DNA from: an uncultured Collinsella sp.
GTDB taxonomy: Bacteria > Actinomycetota > Coriobacteriia > Coriobacteriales > Coriobacteriaceae
Assembly (NCBI GenBank): GCA_900542965.1
Contig: UQPY01000087.1
Location: 1 to 5,579 of the forward strand
DNA length: 5,579 bases
Direction of reading: 5' to 3'
A program made the position numbers and the translations under genes. Shown here one piece after another: positions 1 through 5,353 of this stretch. The notes below the pieces were generated by a model. That model worked only from the letters and a program-made list of their open reading frames with translations, ran no database searches and was not told where the DNA came from. Numbering within the stretch: position 1 is the first letter of the stretch; each line of letters begins with the position of its first letter.

Positions 1-50
1 GATCTACACTCGACTAGTCGTCGGCAGCGTCAGATGTGTATAAGAGACAG
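1..50 (+). other. Synthetic Nextera i5-side sequencing adapter (not genomic)
   Basis: Positions 1-9 match the end of the Illumina P5 oligo (GATCTACAC). Positions 10-17 (TCGACTAG) sit where the i5 index belongs and match an index I recall from the Nextera XT v2 set (S513). Positions 18-31 are the Nextera read-1 primer part (TCGTCGGCAGCGTC). Positions 32-50 are the 19-base Tn5 mosaic end (AGATGTGTATAAGAGACAG). The order and spacing are exactly those of a tagmentation library, so genomic sequence starts at 51. Reading frames crossing 50/51 are chimeric: the leftward ade frame picks up the adapter-encoded tail LSLIHI before a false stop, and rightward frames begin with MCIRDS or MYKRQ. Confidence 0.98.
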
Positions 51-1556
51 CACGTTGTGCGAGTCGTGGCCGATCGTGGAGGCAATGGCACCACCGGTGA
101 TGGTGAAACCGCGCACCCAGCCGCGACCGATATGCTTGCCGACCAGGCCCAGGCCAGCGGGGCCGTCGCCATCGGCGCCCTCGGCCTGCAGCGACACGCC
201 ACGGCCATGGCGCTCGATCAGCATAATGCGGCGCAAGTCCTCGGCGCTCTCGGGGCGGGCCATACCCGTGATAGCCATACCCGGGATGACATCGATAACG
301 GCCTCGCCCGGCTTAAAGGCATAGTCAAACACGTCGAGCGAAAGCTTCGGCAGCTTAACGGAAGCGCGCAGCTCATCGGCAAGGGCTGCGACCTCGGCCG
401 TCTCGGGCGCGACCTCGCCCACAAAGGTGCCATCCTGCGCCACCAGGGCACCGGCGGCATACACGCGATGCGGAGCTGTGGCAAACGTCAGGTCGTTGAG
501 CACCAGCAGGTCGGCACGCTTGCCTGGGGCGATCGCGCCGCGGAGCTCATGCGGGTCGCGACAGCCGTGGTCCAGGCCAAATGCCTCAGCCGTGGAAAGG
601 GACGCCATGGAGATGGCGACCACCGGGTCGACGCCAGCCTCGATGGCCACGCGGCAGGCATTGTCGATCATGCCGGTCGAAAGCGCGTCGGAGGGAGCGC
701 CGTCGTCGGTCGCAAAGCAGCAGCGGCGGGCGCGGGCGGGGTTTTCCAGCAGCATCGGGGACAAATTGGCCAGATCGTGGCTGCACGTGCCCTCACGCAG
801 CATCACATACATGCCGCGGGATAGCTTGTCGAGTGCCTCCTCGGGAATCGTCGACTCGTGGTCGGCGATAATGCCCGCTGCGGCATAGGCATTGAGGTCC
901 TTACCGGCAACGAGCGGCGCGTGGCCGTCAACCTGCTTGGACGGCGTCTGGTTGGCAGCATCGATGCGAGCGCAAGTCTCGGGGTCGGCCATAAAGACGC
1001 CCGGCAAGTTCATCATTTCGCCCAGACCAAAGACATCGCCTGGATGCTCGGCAAAAAACGCCTGCATATCGGCAGCCGAAATAACGGCACCGGCCTGCTC
1101 GTCGGGCAGCGCGGGCACGCACGAGGGCATCATGTACTTGATGGAAATAGGAGCGCGGCGGCCATCCTCGATCATAAAGCGCAAGCCGTCGAGACCGGCA
1201 ACATTGGCAATCTCGTGGCTGTCGGCAATGGCAGTGGTAGTACCGCGCGTCGCGGCCATGCGAGCATACTCGGCGGGACGGATGTTCGAAGACTCGATAT
1301 GCAGATGCCCGTCAATAAAACCGGGAGCGAGATAGCGACCCTGGCAGTCGATGACCTCAGTTGCCTCGTAGGTGCCAGCGGCATCGTCGCGACCATCGTA
1401 GAGCACGCCGACGATTACACCGTCCTTGACGGCAACGCTACCGGGCGCCACACGCTGGCCATACACGTCAACAATCTGCGCATTGGTAAACAGCGTGTCG
1501 ACGGGCACGCGCCCCTCGGCGGCCTCGATCACAGACCTCATGACCTCAACGGACAT
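51..1556 (-). CDS. ade: Adenine deaminase, C-terminally truncated by the window end
   Basis: Adenine deaminase (EC 3.5.4.2) hydrolyses adenine to hypoxanthine and ammonia in the cytoplasm, feeding purine salvage. The genomic part gives 502 residues; members are usually about 550-600, so the last several dozen residues are missing. Visible amidohydrolase features are the strand-rich N-terminal domain (about 20-75), the metal-binding GHLHIESS (83-90, His84 and His86), GTTTAIADSHEIANV (105-119), GLGEMMN (177-183), DGHAP (210-214, His212), ADHES (231-235), FATDDGAPSD (281-290, Asp284), GAIAPGKRADLLVL (340-353) and the C-terminal GGAIASTIGHDSHN (488-501). The sequence stops just after that last motif, at Val502 (51-53), where the adapter begins. 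The ATG at 1556 is chosen because AAAGGAG lies five bases upstream; an overlapping ATG at 1560 is out of frame and too close to it. It lies 368 bases downstream of tyrS on the same strand, behind a probable terminator, so separate control is likely. The family call is firm. The gene is cut by the adapter junction; nothing suggests it is broken in the organism. Confidence 0.95.
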
Positions 1557-1561
1557 ACATA

Positions 1562-1568
1562 CTCCTTT
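1562..1568 (-). promoter_or_regulatory. Ribosome binding site of ade
   Basis: On the minus strand AAAGGAG is followed by five bases (TATGT) and the ATG at 1556. This decides the start, because a second ATG at 1560-1558 overlaps in another frame only one base after the Shine-Dalgarno sequence. The long open frame upstream of 1556 runs through the leader hairpins and is not coding. Confidence 0.85.
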
Positions 1569-1576
1569 AACCGTAG

Positions 1577-1612
1577 AAAAAAGCTGCGGAGCGGACAAAC
1601 CTTCACCGCAGC
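1577..1612 (-). terminator. Intrinsic terminator or attenuator in the ade leader
   Basis: Read leftward, GCTGCGG (1612-1606) and CCGCAGC (1589-1583) form a perfect 7-bp GC-rich stem around a 16-base loop. Six T residues (1582-1577) follow immediately, which is the classical Rho-independent arrangement. It ends only about 20 bases before the ade start codon. It could therefore stop read-through from tyrS, or act as an attenuator controlling ade. A short alternative pairing, GCGG with CCGC (1609-1606 with 1594-1591), would exclude the terminator, but it is only four base pairs and I could not recognise a known riboswitch aptamer here. Confidence 0.65.
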
Positions 1613-1624
1613 AAACCAATAGCC

Positions 1625-1653
1625 ATTGTATGCCCAAAAGAAGGCCGCCGATA
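1625..1653 (-). promoter_or_regulatory. Possible ade promoter
   Basis: On the minus strand TACAAT (1630-1625) is a good -10 box. At 17-18 bases upstream lies TATCGG or TTATCG (around 1654-1648), a poor -35. If used, transcription would begin near 1618, right at the base of the U-tailed hairpin, giving a leader of about 60 bases. This is a by-eye match only. Confidence 0.3.
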
Positions 1654-1663
1654 ACACCCCTTC

Positions 1664-1679
1664 CGCTTAACGGTAAGCG
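1664..1679. repeat. Small hairpin upstream of the ade leader
   Basis: CGCTTA (1664-1669) and TAAGCG (1674-1679) form a 6-bp inverted repeat around ACGG. It lies just upstream of the possible -35 region of ade, so it might be an operator. There is no T-tract beside it, so it is not a terminator. It could also be incidental. Confidence 0.3.
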
Positions 1680-1684
1680 CCCAA

Positions 1685-1745
1685 AAGTAGTCGTTGGGGA
1701 CGTTCTTAAACGACTAGTCATTAAAGAACGTCCCCGATGACTACT
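1685..1745. repeat. REP/BIME-like pair of inverted 27-base palindromic units
   Basis: Two 27-base units lie back to back: 1689-1715 and, in reverse orientation, 1716-1742. When the second is reverse-complemented they match at 23 of 27 positions, sharing the core GGGGACGTTCTT. Each unit can fold alone: AGTCGTT (1689-1695) pairs with AACGACT (1709-1715), and AGTCATT (1716-1722) pairs with GATGACT (1736-1742) with one wobble. At one position the two units differ as a matched pair, G-C in the first and A-T in the second. The whole element can alternatively fold into one long hairpin of 1685-1709 with 1721-1745. A TTTT run at the left edge on the minus strand might give weak termination after tyrS. 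The layout resembles REP/BIME elements, which are mobilised in trans by Y1-type RAYT transposases; no such gene is in this window. Confidence 0.75.
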
Positions 1746-1785
1746 TGCGACCAAGGCAACGCCGATGTCTTGGCAACGACAGCGA

Positions 1786-1884
1786 AAACCCGCCAGAGCG
1801 AGCAAGGTGCCTTGAAACGAGGCGGCATTGACCTTCTGGTCATGCCGCCGAAGTTGAAAGGCAGATTGCCGCTCTGGCGGGTTT
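1786..1884. repeat. Multi-stem intergenic element closed by a 15-bp inverted repeat
   Basis: A perfect 15-bp inverted repeat, AAACCCGCCAGAGCG (1786-1800) and CGCTCTGGCGGGTTT (1870-1884), closes about 70 internal bases. Inside is a strong hairpin: GGCGGCATTGACC (1821-1833) pairs with GGTCATGCCGCC (1838-1849) around TTCT, with one bulged T. Two weaker stems flank it: CAAGG/CCTTG (1803-1807 with 1810-1814, a very tight loop) and GGCA/TGCC (1860-1863 with 1867-1870). The whole can be drawn as a multi-branch fold. On the minus strand the outer stem ends in GGGTTTT, so it might help terminate tyrS transcripts. It carries no convincing coding frame. It may be a small non-autonomous mobile repeat or a structured RNA; I do not recognise the family. 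Confidence 0.65.
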
Positions 1885-1897
1885 GCAGCGTCGAGTC

Positions 1898-1925
1898 GTT
1901 ACGCGGTTTGGTAAAACCGCGTAAC
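1898..1925 (-). terminator. Perfect 12-bp hairpin at the tyrS stop codon
   Basis: GTTACGCGGTTT (1898-1909) and AAACCGCGTAAC (1914-1925) form a perfect 12-bp stem with loop GGTA. It starts at the last base of the tyrS TAG stop codon. There is no T-tract on either side, so it is not a classical intrinsic terminator. More likely it protects the tyrS 3' end, works with the structures beyond it, or belongs to another palindromic repeat. Confidence 0.5.
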
Positions 1926-3136
1926 TAAATCAACTTAAAGCCCTTGCGCTTGCCTACGGAGAGGGTGTCGCCCAGCTTGAGGGCGCTGGGGTCGATGTTG
2001 TAGCTCTTGGGAGCCACGGCCTTGCCGTTGATCTTGACGCCACCGCCGTCGATATCGCGACGAGCCTGGCCGGCGCTCGCCGAAAGGCCCAGGTCCTTGA
2101 GCAGGCCGGCGAGGTAGATCTGGCCCTCGTCGTTAACAGTCAGCTCAACGTGCTTCTCGGGGAAGTCGGCAAGCTGGCCCTCCTTGAACACACGGTCGAA
2201 CTCGGCCTGAGCCTCGTCGCCGGCACCGGCGCCGTGGTAGGTGTCGCACAGGTCGCGGCCCAGAGCGCGCTTGAGCTCATAGGGATCGGCAGAGCCGTCG
2301 GCCAGGGCGGCGTCGATCTTGTCGACCTCGGCCGGGGTGAGCGAGCTCGCCAGGCGATAGTACTTGCCGATCATCTCGTCGGGGATGGACATGGTCTTGC
2401 CGAACATATCCTTGGGCGCGTCGGTTAGGCCGATGTAGTTACCATAGGACTTAGACATCTTGCGCACGCCATCGGTGCCCTCGAGCAGCGGCATGGTGAG
2501 CGCGATCTGGGGCTCCATGCCCATCTTCTCCATGAGCTCGCGGCCGGCGAGCAGGTTGAAGAGCTGGTCGGTGCCGCCCATCTCGACGTCGGCCTTGATC
2601 TGCACGGAGTCAAAGGCCTGCATCACGGGGTACAGGAACTCGTGCAGGGCGATCGGCGTCTGAGACTGGTAGCGCTTGGTAAAGTCGTCGCGCTCAAGGA
2701 TGCGGGCGACGGTGAACTTGGAGCACACCTGCAGCAGGCCGGCCAGGTCCATCGACAAGATCCAGTCACCGTTGTGCACGATGGTGGTCTTCTCGGGATC
2801 CAGGATCTTCATGGCCTGGCTCACGTAGGTCTCGGCGTTGGCCTCGATTTGCTCCTGCGAAAGCTGCGGGCGGGTGGAGTTCTTGCCCGAGGGATCGCCG
2901 ATCAGCGCGGTACCGTTGCCGATGATGAGGGTGACGTTGTGGCCCAGGTCCTGGAACTGACGCATCTTGCGCAGGGGCACGGCGTGGCCCAGGTGCAGGT
3001 CGGGGCTGGTGGGGTCGACGCCGAGCTTGATGTTGAGGGGCTCGCCCTTCTCAAGCTTCTTGCGAAGGTCGGCCTCGGGAACGATCTGCGCGGCGCCCGA
3101 GGTGATGATACGCATTTGCTCGTCAACAGACAGCAT
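1925..3136 (-). CDS. tyrS: Tyrosyl-tRNA synthetase
   Basis: This class I synthetase (EC 6.1.1.1) activates tyrosine with ATP and charges tRNA-Tyr in the cytoplasm, usually as a dimer. The 403 residues are a normal full length. The Rossmann catalytic domain carries the HIGH-type motif HLGH (48-51, within PTSPDLHLGH), IGDPSGK (79-85), the tyrosine-pocket pattern YPVMQAFD (169-176, Tyr169, Gln173, Asp176), GGTDQ (187-191) and the KMSKS loop (226-230). The C-terminal part (about 340-403, with SAGQARRDIDGGGVKING) is an S4-like RNA-binding domain. The DLHLGH context resembles the TyrZ-like type rather than the E. coli TyrS type; this is an inference from memory. The ATG at 3136 has AAAAGGAGG seven bases upstream. 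The gene follows the U32 gene after 97 bases on the same strand. That gap is too short for a typical T-box leader, so tRNA-sensing control is unlikely unless the leader extends into the U32 gene. All catalytic motifs are present. Confidence 0.97.
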   Translation of the reverse strand: MLSVDEQMRIITSGAAQIVPEADLRKKLEKGEPLNIKLGVDPTSPDLHLGHAVPLRKMRQFQDLGHNVTLIIGNGTALIGDPSGKNSTRPQLSQEQIEANAETYVSQAMKILDPEKTTIVHNGDWILSMDLAGLLQVCSKFTVARILERDDFTKRYQSQTPIALHEFLYPVMQAFDSVQIKADVEMGGTDQLFNLLAGRELMEKMGMEPQIALTMPLLEGTDGVRKMSKSYGNYIGLTDAPKDMFGKTMSIPDEMIGKYYRLASSLTPAEVDKIDAALADGSADPYELKRALGRDLCDTYHGAGAGDEAQAEFDRVFKEGQLADFPEKHVELTVNDEGQIYLAGLLKDLGLSASAGQARRDIDGGGVKINGKAVAPKSYNIDPSALKLGDTLSVGKRKGFKLI

Positions 3137-3143
3137 TGGGTAT

Positions 3144-3152
3144 CCTCCTTTT
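3144..3152 (-). promoter_or_regulatory. Strong ribosome binding site of tyrS
   Basis: Read leftward, AAAAGGAGG is followed by seven bases (ATACCCA) and the ATG at 3136. It is near-perfectly complementary to the 16S 3' end and fixes the tyrS start. Confidence 0.9.
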
Positions 3153-3157
3153 GCTAT

Positions 3158-3184
3158 AGCACCCTCGCCGAAAACGGCGGTGCT
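3158..3184 (-). promoter_or_regulatory. Leader hairpin before tyrS
   Basis: AGCACC (3158-3163) pairs with GGTGCT (3179-3184), and inside it GCCG (3167-3170) pairs with CGGC (3175-3178) around AAAA, leaving a three-base bulge on one side. It ends just before the tyrS Shine-Dalgarno sequence. With no U-tract it is not a terminator. It could influence ribosome access or transcript stability, but no regulator is indicated. Confidence 0.4.
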
Positions 3185-3204
3185 GGAAGTCCATAAACTC
3201 TCTT

Positions 3205-3210
3205 ATGATA
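3205..3210 (-). promoter_or_regulatory. Possible -10 element for tyrS
   Basis: The only AT-rich patch between the U32 gene and tyrS contains TATCAT on the minus strand. I see no good -35 at 16-18 bases upstream. tyrS may have its own weak promoter here or may simply be co-transcribed with the U32 gene; I see no terminator between them. Confidence 0.2.
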
Positions 3211-3232
3211 ACAAACTGACGCGACGCGGCAC

Positions 3233-5191
3233 CTACGACAGGAAAATCCTCGTCCTGCCGCATGCGTCAATGGCAACTGGCAGACGTGTACCGTCACGCT
3301 CGACCAGATAGCGTACCTGCCGACGACGCAAGCAGTCGCGGCAACAGACCCGTCCCGTCGCATCGGTGGCGCAGACGCCCTCGGCGGTCAGCAGGCAGTG
3401 CTCGCACACCATGAGCTCGGGACGGTCGGTATCGACGGGGCCTAGGACGCCGGGTTCAGCGGCCAGTTCGGCAATACGCTCCGCATCATTGCCGAGCAAC
3501 TCGGCCGGCAAGTACACCCGCCCCGCACCGAGTCCGCGCAGCCAGGTAAGCGTGGCCCGATTCGCGCAGAACACCGGCGCCGCCACGTCAAACGTCACGC
3601 CCAGCTCGCGAGCGATCACCACCTGTCCCAGGTTGCGGCAGACGACGCGCCCGGCACGCTGCATCAGTGAGCGGGTCCGGTCAGCGTCACTCGCGCGGCA
3701 CACCTCGTCAAGCACCACAACGGCGTCGGACAAATCGAGTTCTCCGCGCGGGTCGGCATCCATCAGCTGCCAAGCAAAAACCATGCGAGTGGGAACCGCA
3801 CACTCCACCAACTCCGTCGACGCACCGCCATCCACCGCAACGTCCTCAAAGGGCAGCACCTCAACGGCACGCGCAACGGGCGCAATCGCATCCGCCTCGG
3901 CCCGCATGCGCTCCAACACTGCCGCCGTCTGATCCAACACGCCGGCACTGCGAATCAGGTACACCTCGCAGCCCGTGTCCACCTTACGCTTGCAATGCAC
4001 GACGACGCGCTTCCCCGCTGCGGCATCCACCGGGCAGGGCACCTGCGGCCAGCGCTTGGGCACATCGGGACGCGCGTCGACACCCGGATAAAACCTGATC
4101 TCGAGCGTGTCACCCGCCGCCACGGCGGCGTCGAGCTCAACGGTCACCTCTTCGTGGCCCACAGCGACCAAGCACCCCACGCGCACGCCCTGGTTAATTG
4201 CGCGCTCAAAGCTCATCAGCTCGGCACCCGAACGTCCTCGCAGGTACGCATCGGTAAACCCACGGTTAAACGACCTTCCCAGCTCGCGTTCAAGCTCTTC
4301 CACGGCACCGGGGTCCCACGCGTCGTCGCGCAGCATATCGAGCGCCCGGCGCCACACCCGCACCACATTGAATACGTAATCGGGGTTCTTCATGCGCCCC
4401 TCGATCTTGAGCGACGCCACGCCGGCGTCTACAAGCTCGGGCAGATGCGCAATACCCAGATAGTCGCGCGGGCACAACAGGCGATCCCCTTCGACGGCGA
4501 CAACGCTCTGCCCCGCCTCGTCCACCAGGTCGTACGCCAGACGGCACGGCTGCGCGCAGTCGCCGCGCATCGCCGAGCGCCCACGCCGCAGGGCCGAGAA
4601 CTCGCACGCCCCCGAATAGCCGATGCAAATCGCACCGTGGCAGAATACCTCGATGGGCACGCCCGTGGCACATAGCGTCGCAATCTCGTCGACCGTCAGC
4701 TCGCGCGCCGTCGTCACACGCTCGACCCCCAGCTCATCGGCGGCAAGCCGCACGGCGCCTTCGCTATGAACGCCCGCCTGCGTGGACAGGTGAATCTCGA
4801 CCCCGGGAATCGCCGCGCTCAGCGCGCAGGCCAACCCGGCATCGGCCACAATCAGAGCATCGGCGCCCAGCTCCAGTGCATGAGCTCCCAGCGCCACCGC
4901 GTCGGACAACTCATCGTCAAACACGAACACGTTGAGCGTCACGTACACGCGCACGCCATGGGCATGCGCCACGGCGCAGCCGCGCGCAAACTCGTCATCC
5001 GTAAAGCCATGCGCGCTCACGCGGGCGTTAAAGCCGCCCAACCCCGCATAAATGGCATCGGCACCCGCGGCGATGGCCGCAAGCATCTGGTCGAGTCCGC
5101 CCGCCGGCGCCAGCAGCTCGGGCAGCACCGCACCGGCAGCATCCAATCCAGTCTCGTATTGTCCGCTCGGCCCCATCGTCCGAATCGCCAT
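3233..5191 (-). CDS. U32 family peptidase / RNA hydroxylase-like protein (RlhA-type)
   Basis: The 652-residue protein belongs to the U32 'collagenase-like' family. Characterised relatives are RNA hydroxylation factors rather than proteases: RlhA makes 5-hydroxycytidine in 23S rRNA, TrhP makes 5-hydroxyuridine in tRNA, and UbiU/UbiV act in ubiquinone synthesis. Visible features are the N-terminal barrel start PELLAPAGG (24-32), HLSTQAGVHSEGAV (134-147), the signature FCHGAICIGYSGAC (183-196) and RGDCAQPC (209-216), and LKIEGRMKNPDYV (261-273). Cys189, Cys196, Cys212 and Cys216 (spacing 6, 15, 3) are the family cysteines expected to hold an iron-sulfur cluster. SFNRGFTDAYLRG (307-319) follows, then a middle region where RlhA-type proteins carry DUF3656 (not confirmed), then a second U32-like half (about 515-575). 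The C-terminus has a cysteine cluster (Cys596, 599, 607, 616, 617, 620). The length is close to E. coli RlhA and longer than TrhP. The ATG at 5191 is preferred because AAGGAG lies seven bases upstream; the ATG at 5218 would add nine residues with a weaker site. It is probably cytoplasmic. The exact substrate cannot be told from sequence. Confidence 0.88.
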   Translation of the reverse strand: MAIRTMGPSGQYETGLDAAGAVLPELLAPAGGLDQMLAAIAAGADAIYAGLGGFNARVSAHGFTDDEFARGCAVAHAHGVRVYVTLNVFVFDDELSDAVALGAHALELGADALIVADAGLACALSAAIPGVEIHLSTQAGVHSEGAVRLAADELGVERVTTARELTVDEIATLCATGVPIEVFCHGAICIGYSGACEFSALRRGRSAMRGDCAQPCRLAYDLVDEAGQSVVAVEGDRLLCPRDYLGIAHLPELVDAGVASLKIEGRMKNPDYVFNVVRVWRRALDMLRDDAWDPGAVEELERELGRSFNRGFTDAYLRGRSGAELMSFERAINQGVRVGCLVAVGHEEVTVELDAAVAAGDTLEIRFYPGVDARPDVPKRWPQVPCPVDAAAGKRVVVHCKRKVDTGCEVYLIRSAGVLDQTAAVLERMRAEADAIAPVARAVEVLPFEDVAVDGGASTELVECAVPTRMVFAWQLMDADPRGELDLSDAVVVLDEVCRASDADRTRSLMQRAGRVVCRNLGQVVIARELGVTFDVAAPVFCANRATLTWLRGLGAGRVYLPAELLGNDAERIAELAAEPGVLGPVDTDRPELMVCEHCLLTAEGVCATDATGRVCCRDCLRRRQVRYLVERDGTRLPVAIDACGRTRIFLS

Positions 5192-5198
5192 CGACAAA

Positions 5199-5204
5199 CT
5201 CCTT
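5199..5204 (-). promoter_or_regulatory. Ribosome binding site of the U32 gene
   Basis: AAGGAG on the minus strand is followed by seven bases (TTTGTCG) and the ATG at 5191. It supports that start over the in-frame ATG at 5218, which has only a weak AGAGTGA in front of it. Confidence 0.75.
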
Positions 5205-5250
5205 ACCAAGGTATGCATTCACTCTGAAAAATGCCGTCTTCCAGCATACA

Positions 5251-5260
5251 CGAGGCCTCG
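5251..5260. promoter_or_regulatory. 10-bp palindrome in the divergent intergenic region
   Basis: CGAGGCCTCG is perfectly self-complementary and lies between the two divergent starts. Its position would suit an operator acting on one or both genes. It is short and GC-rich in a GC-rich genome, so chance is a real alternative. Confidence 0.25.
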
Positions 5261-5269
5261 CGCACCCCG

Positions 5270-5297
5270 TTTGGTTTATCGTGTAATAACTTATGTC
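5270..5297. promoter_or_regulatory. AT-rich patch, probable divergent promoter region
   Basis: This is the only AT-rich stretch of the 162 bases between the U32 gene and the rightward gene. On the plus strand TTGGTT (5271-5276) and TAATAA (5284-5289) or TATGTC (5292-5297) are weak promoter-like boxes with poor spacing (15 bases at best). On the minus strand GATAAA (5280-5275) might be a -10 box. Promoters must lie in this gap, but I cannot place the boxes with confidence. Confidence 0.35.
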
Positions 5298-5341
5298 CAT
5301 CCTGCCCCGACGGCACATCCACCGTCCGGCACGACATACCT

Positions 5342-5346
5342 GGAGG
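5342..5346 (+). promoter_or_regulatory. Ribosome binding site of the rightward gene
   Basis: GGAGG lies seven bases before the ATG at 5354. It is the main reason to call a real gene here rather than the other rightward frame that starts at 5293, which has no such site and ends in adapter sequence. Confidence 0.8.
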
Positions 5347-5353
5347 TCAATAT

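Noticed and set aside
32..50. Tn5/IS50 mosaic end as evidence of a natural transposon (also at 5532-5550)
   Set aside because: It is the hyperactive synthetic mosaic end and is joined to Illumina primer and index sequence at both window ends, so it is library chemistry and not a mobile element in the genome.
36..824. Rightward open frame of 262 codons opposite ade
   Set aside because: It starts inside the adapter, lies wholly antisense to conserved adenine deaminase sequence, has no ribosome binding site and is an expected by-product of GC-rich codon use.
858..1622. Rightward open frame of 254 codons opposite the ade N-terminus and leader
   Set aside because: It is antisense to the conserved metal-binding region of ade and runs through the ade ribosome binding site and terminator hairpin; no start signal supports it.
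1557..1805. N-terminal extension of adenine deaminase upstream of 1556
   Set aside because: The extra residues come from the leader, terminator and REP-like repeat; the strong AAAGGAG site points to the ATG at 1556, and the family does not carry such an extension.
1685..1884. CRISPR array
   Set aside because: The repeats are inverted and of different kinds, with no regularly spaced direct repeats or spacers and no cas genes nearby.
1737..1928. Small rightward 63-codon open frame in the tyrS-ade gap
   Set aside because: It is built from the inverted-repeat arms of the multi-stem element and the hairpin at the tyrS stop, and lacks a ribosome binding site.
2642..3196. Rightward open frame opposite the tyrS N-terminus
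   Set aside because: It mirrors the HLGH-containing region of tyrS in antisense and has no Shine-Dalgarno sequence.
3137..3232. T-box riboswitch upstream of tyrS
   Set aside because: The gap is only 96 bases, shows no terminator with a U-tract and no recognisable T-box sequence.
3233..3250. Frameshift or premature stop at the end of the U32 gene
   Set aside because: The product (652 residues) is already close to the RlhA length, and the next frames downstream show no continuing family-like sequence, so the TAG is taken as the real stop.
3995..4675. Rightward open frame of 226 codons opposite the U32 gene
   Set aside because: It is antisense to the U32 cysteine signature region, with composition typical of shadow frames and no start signal.
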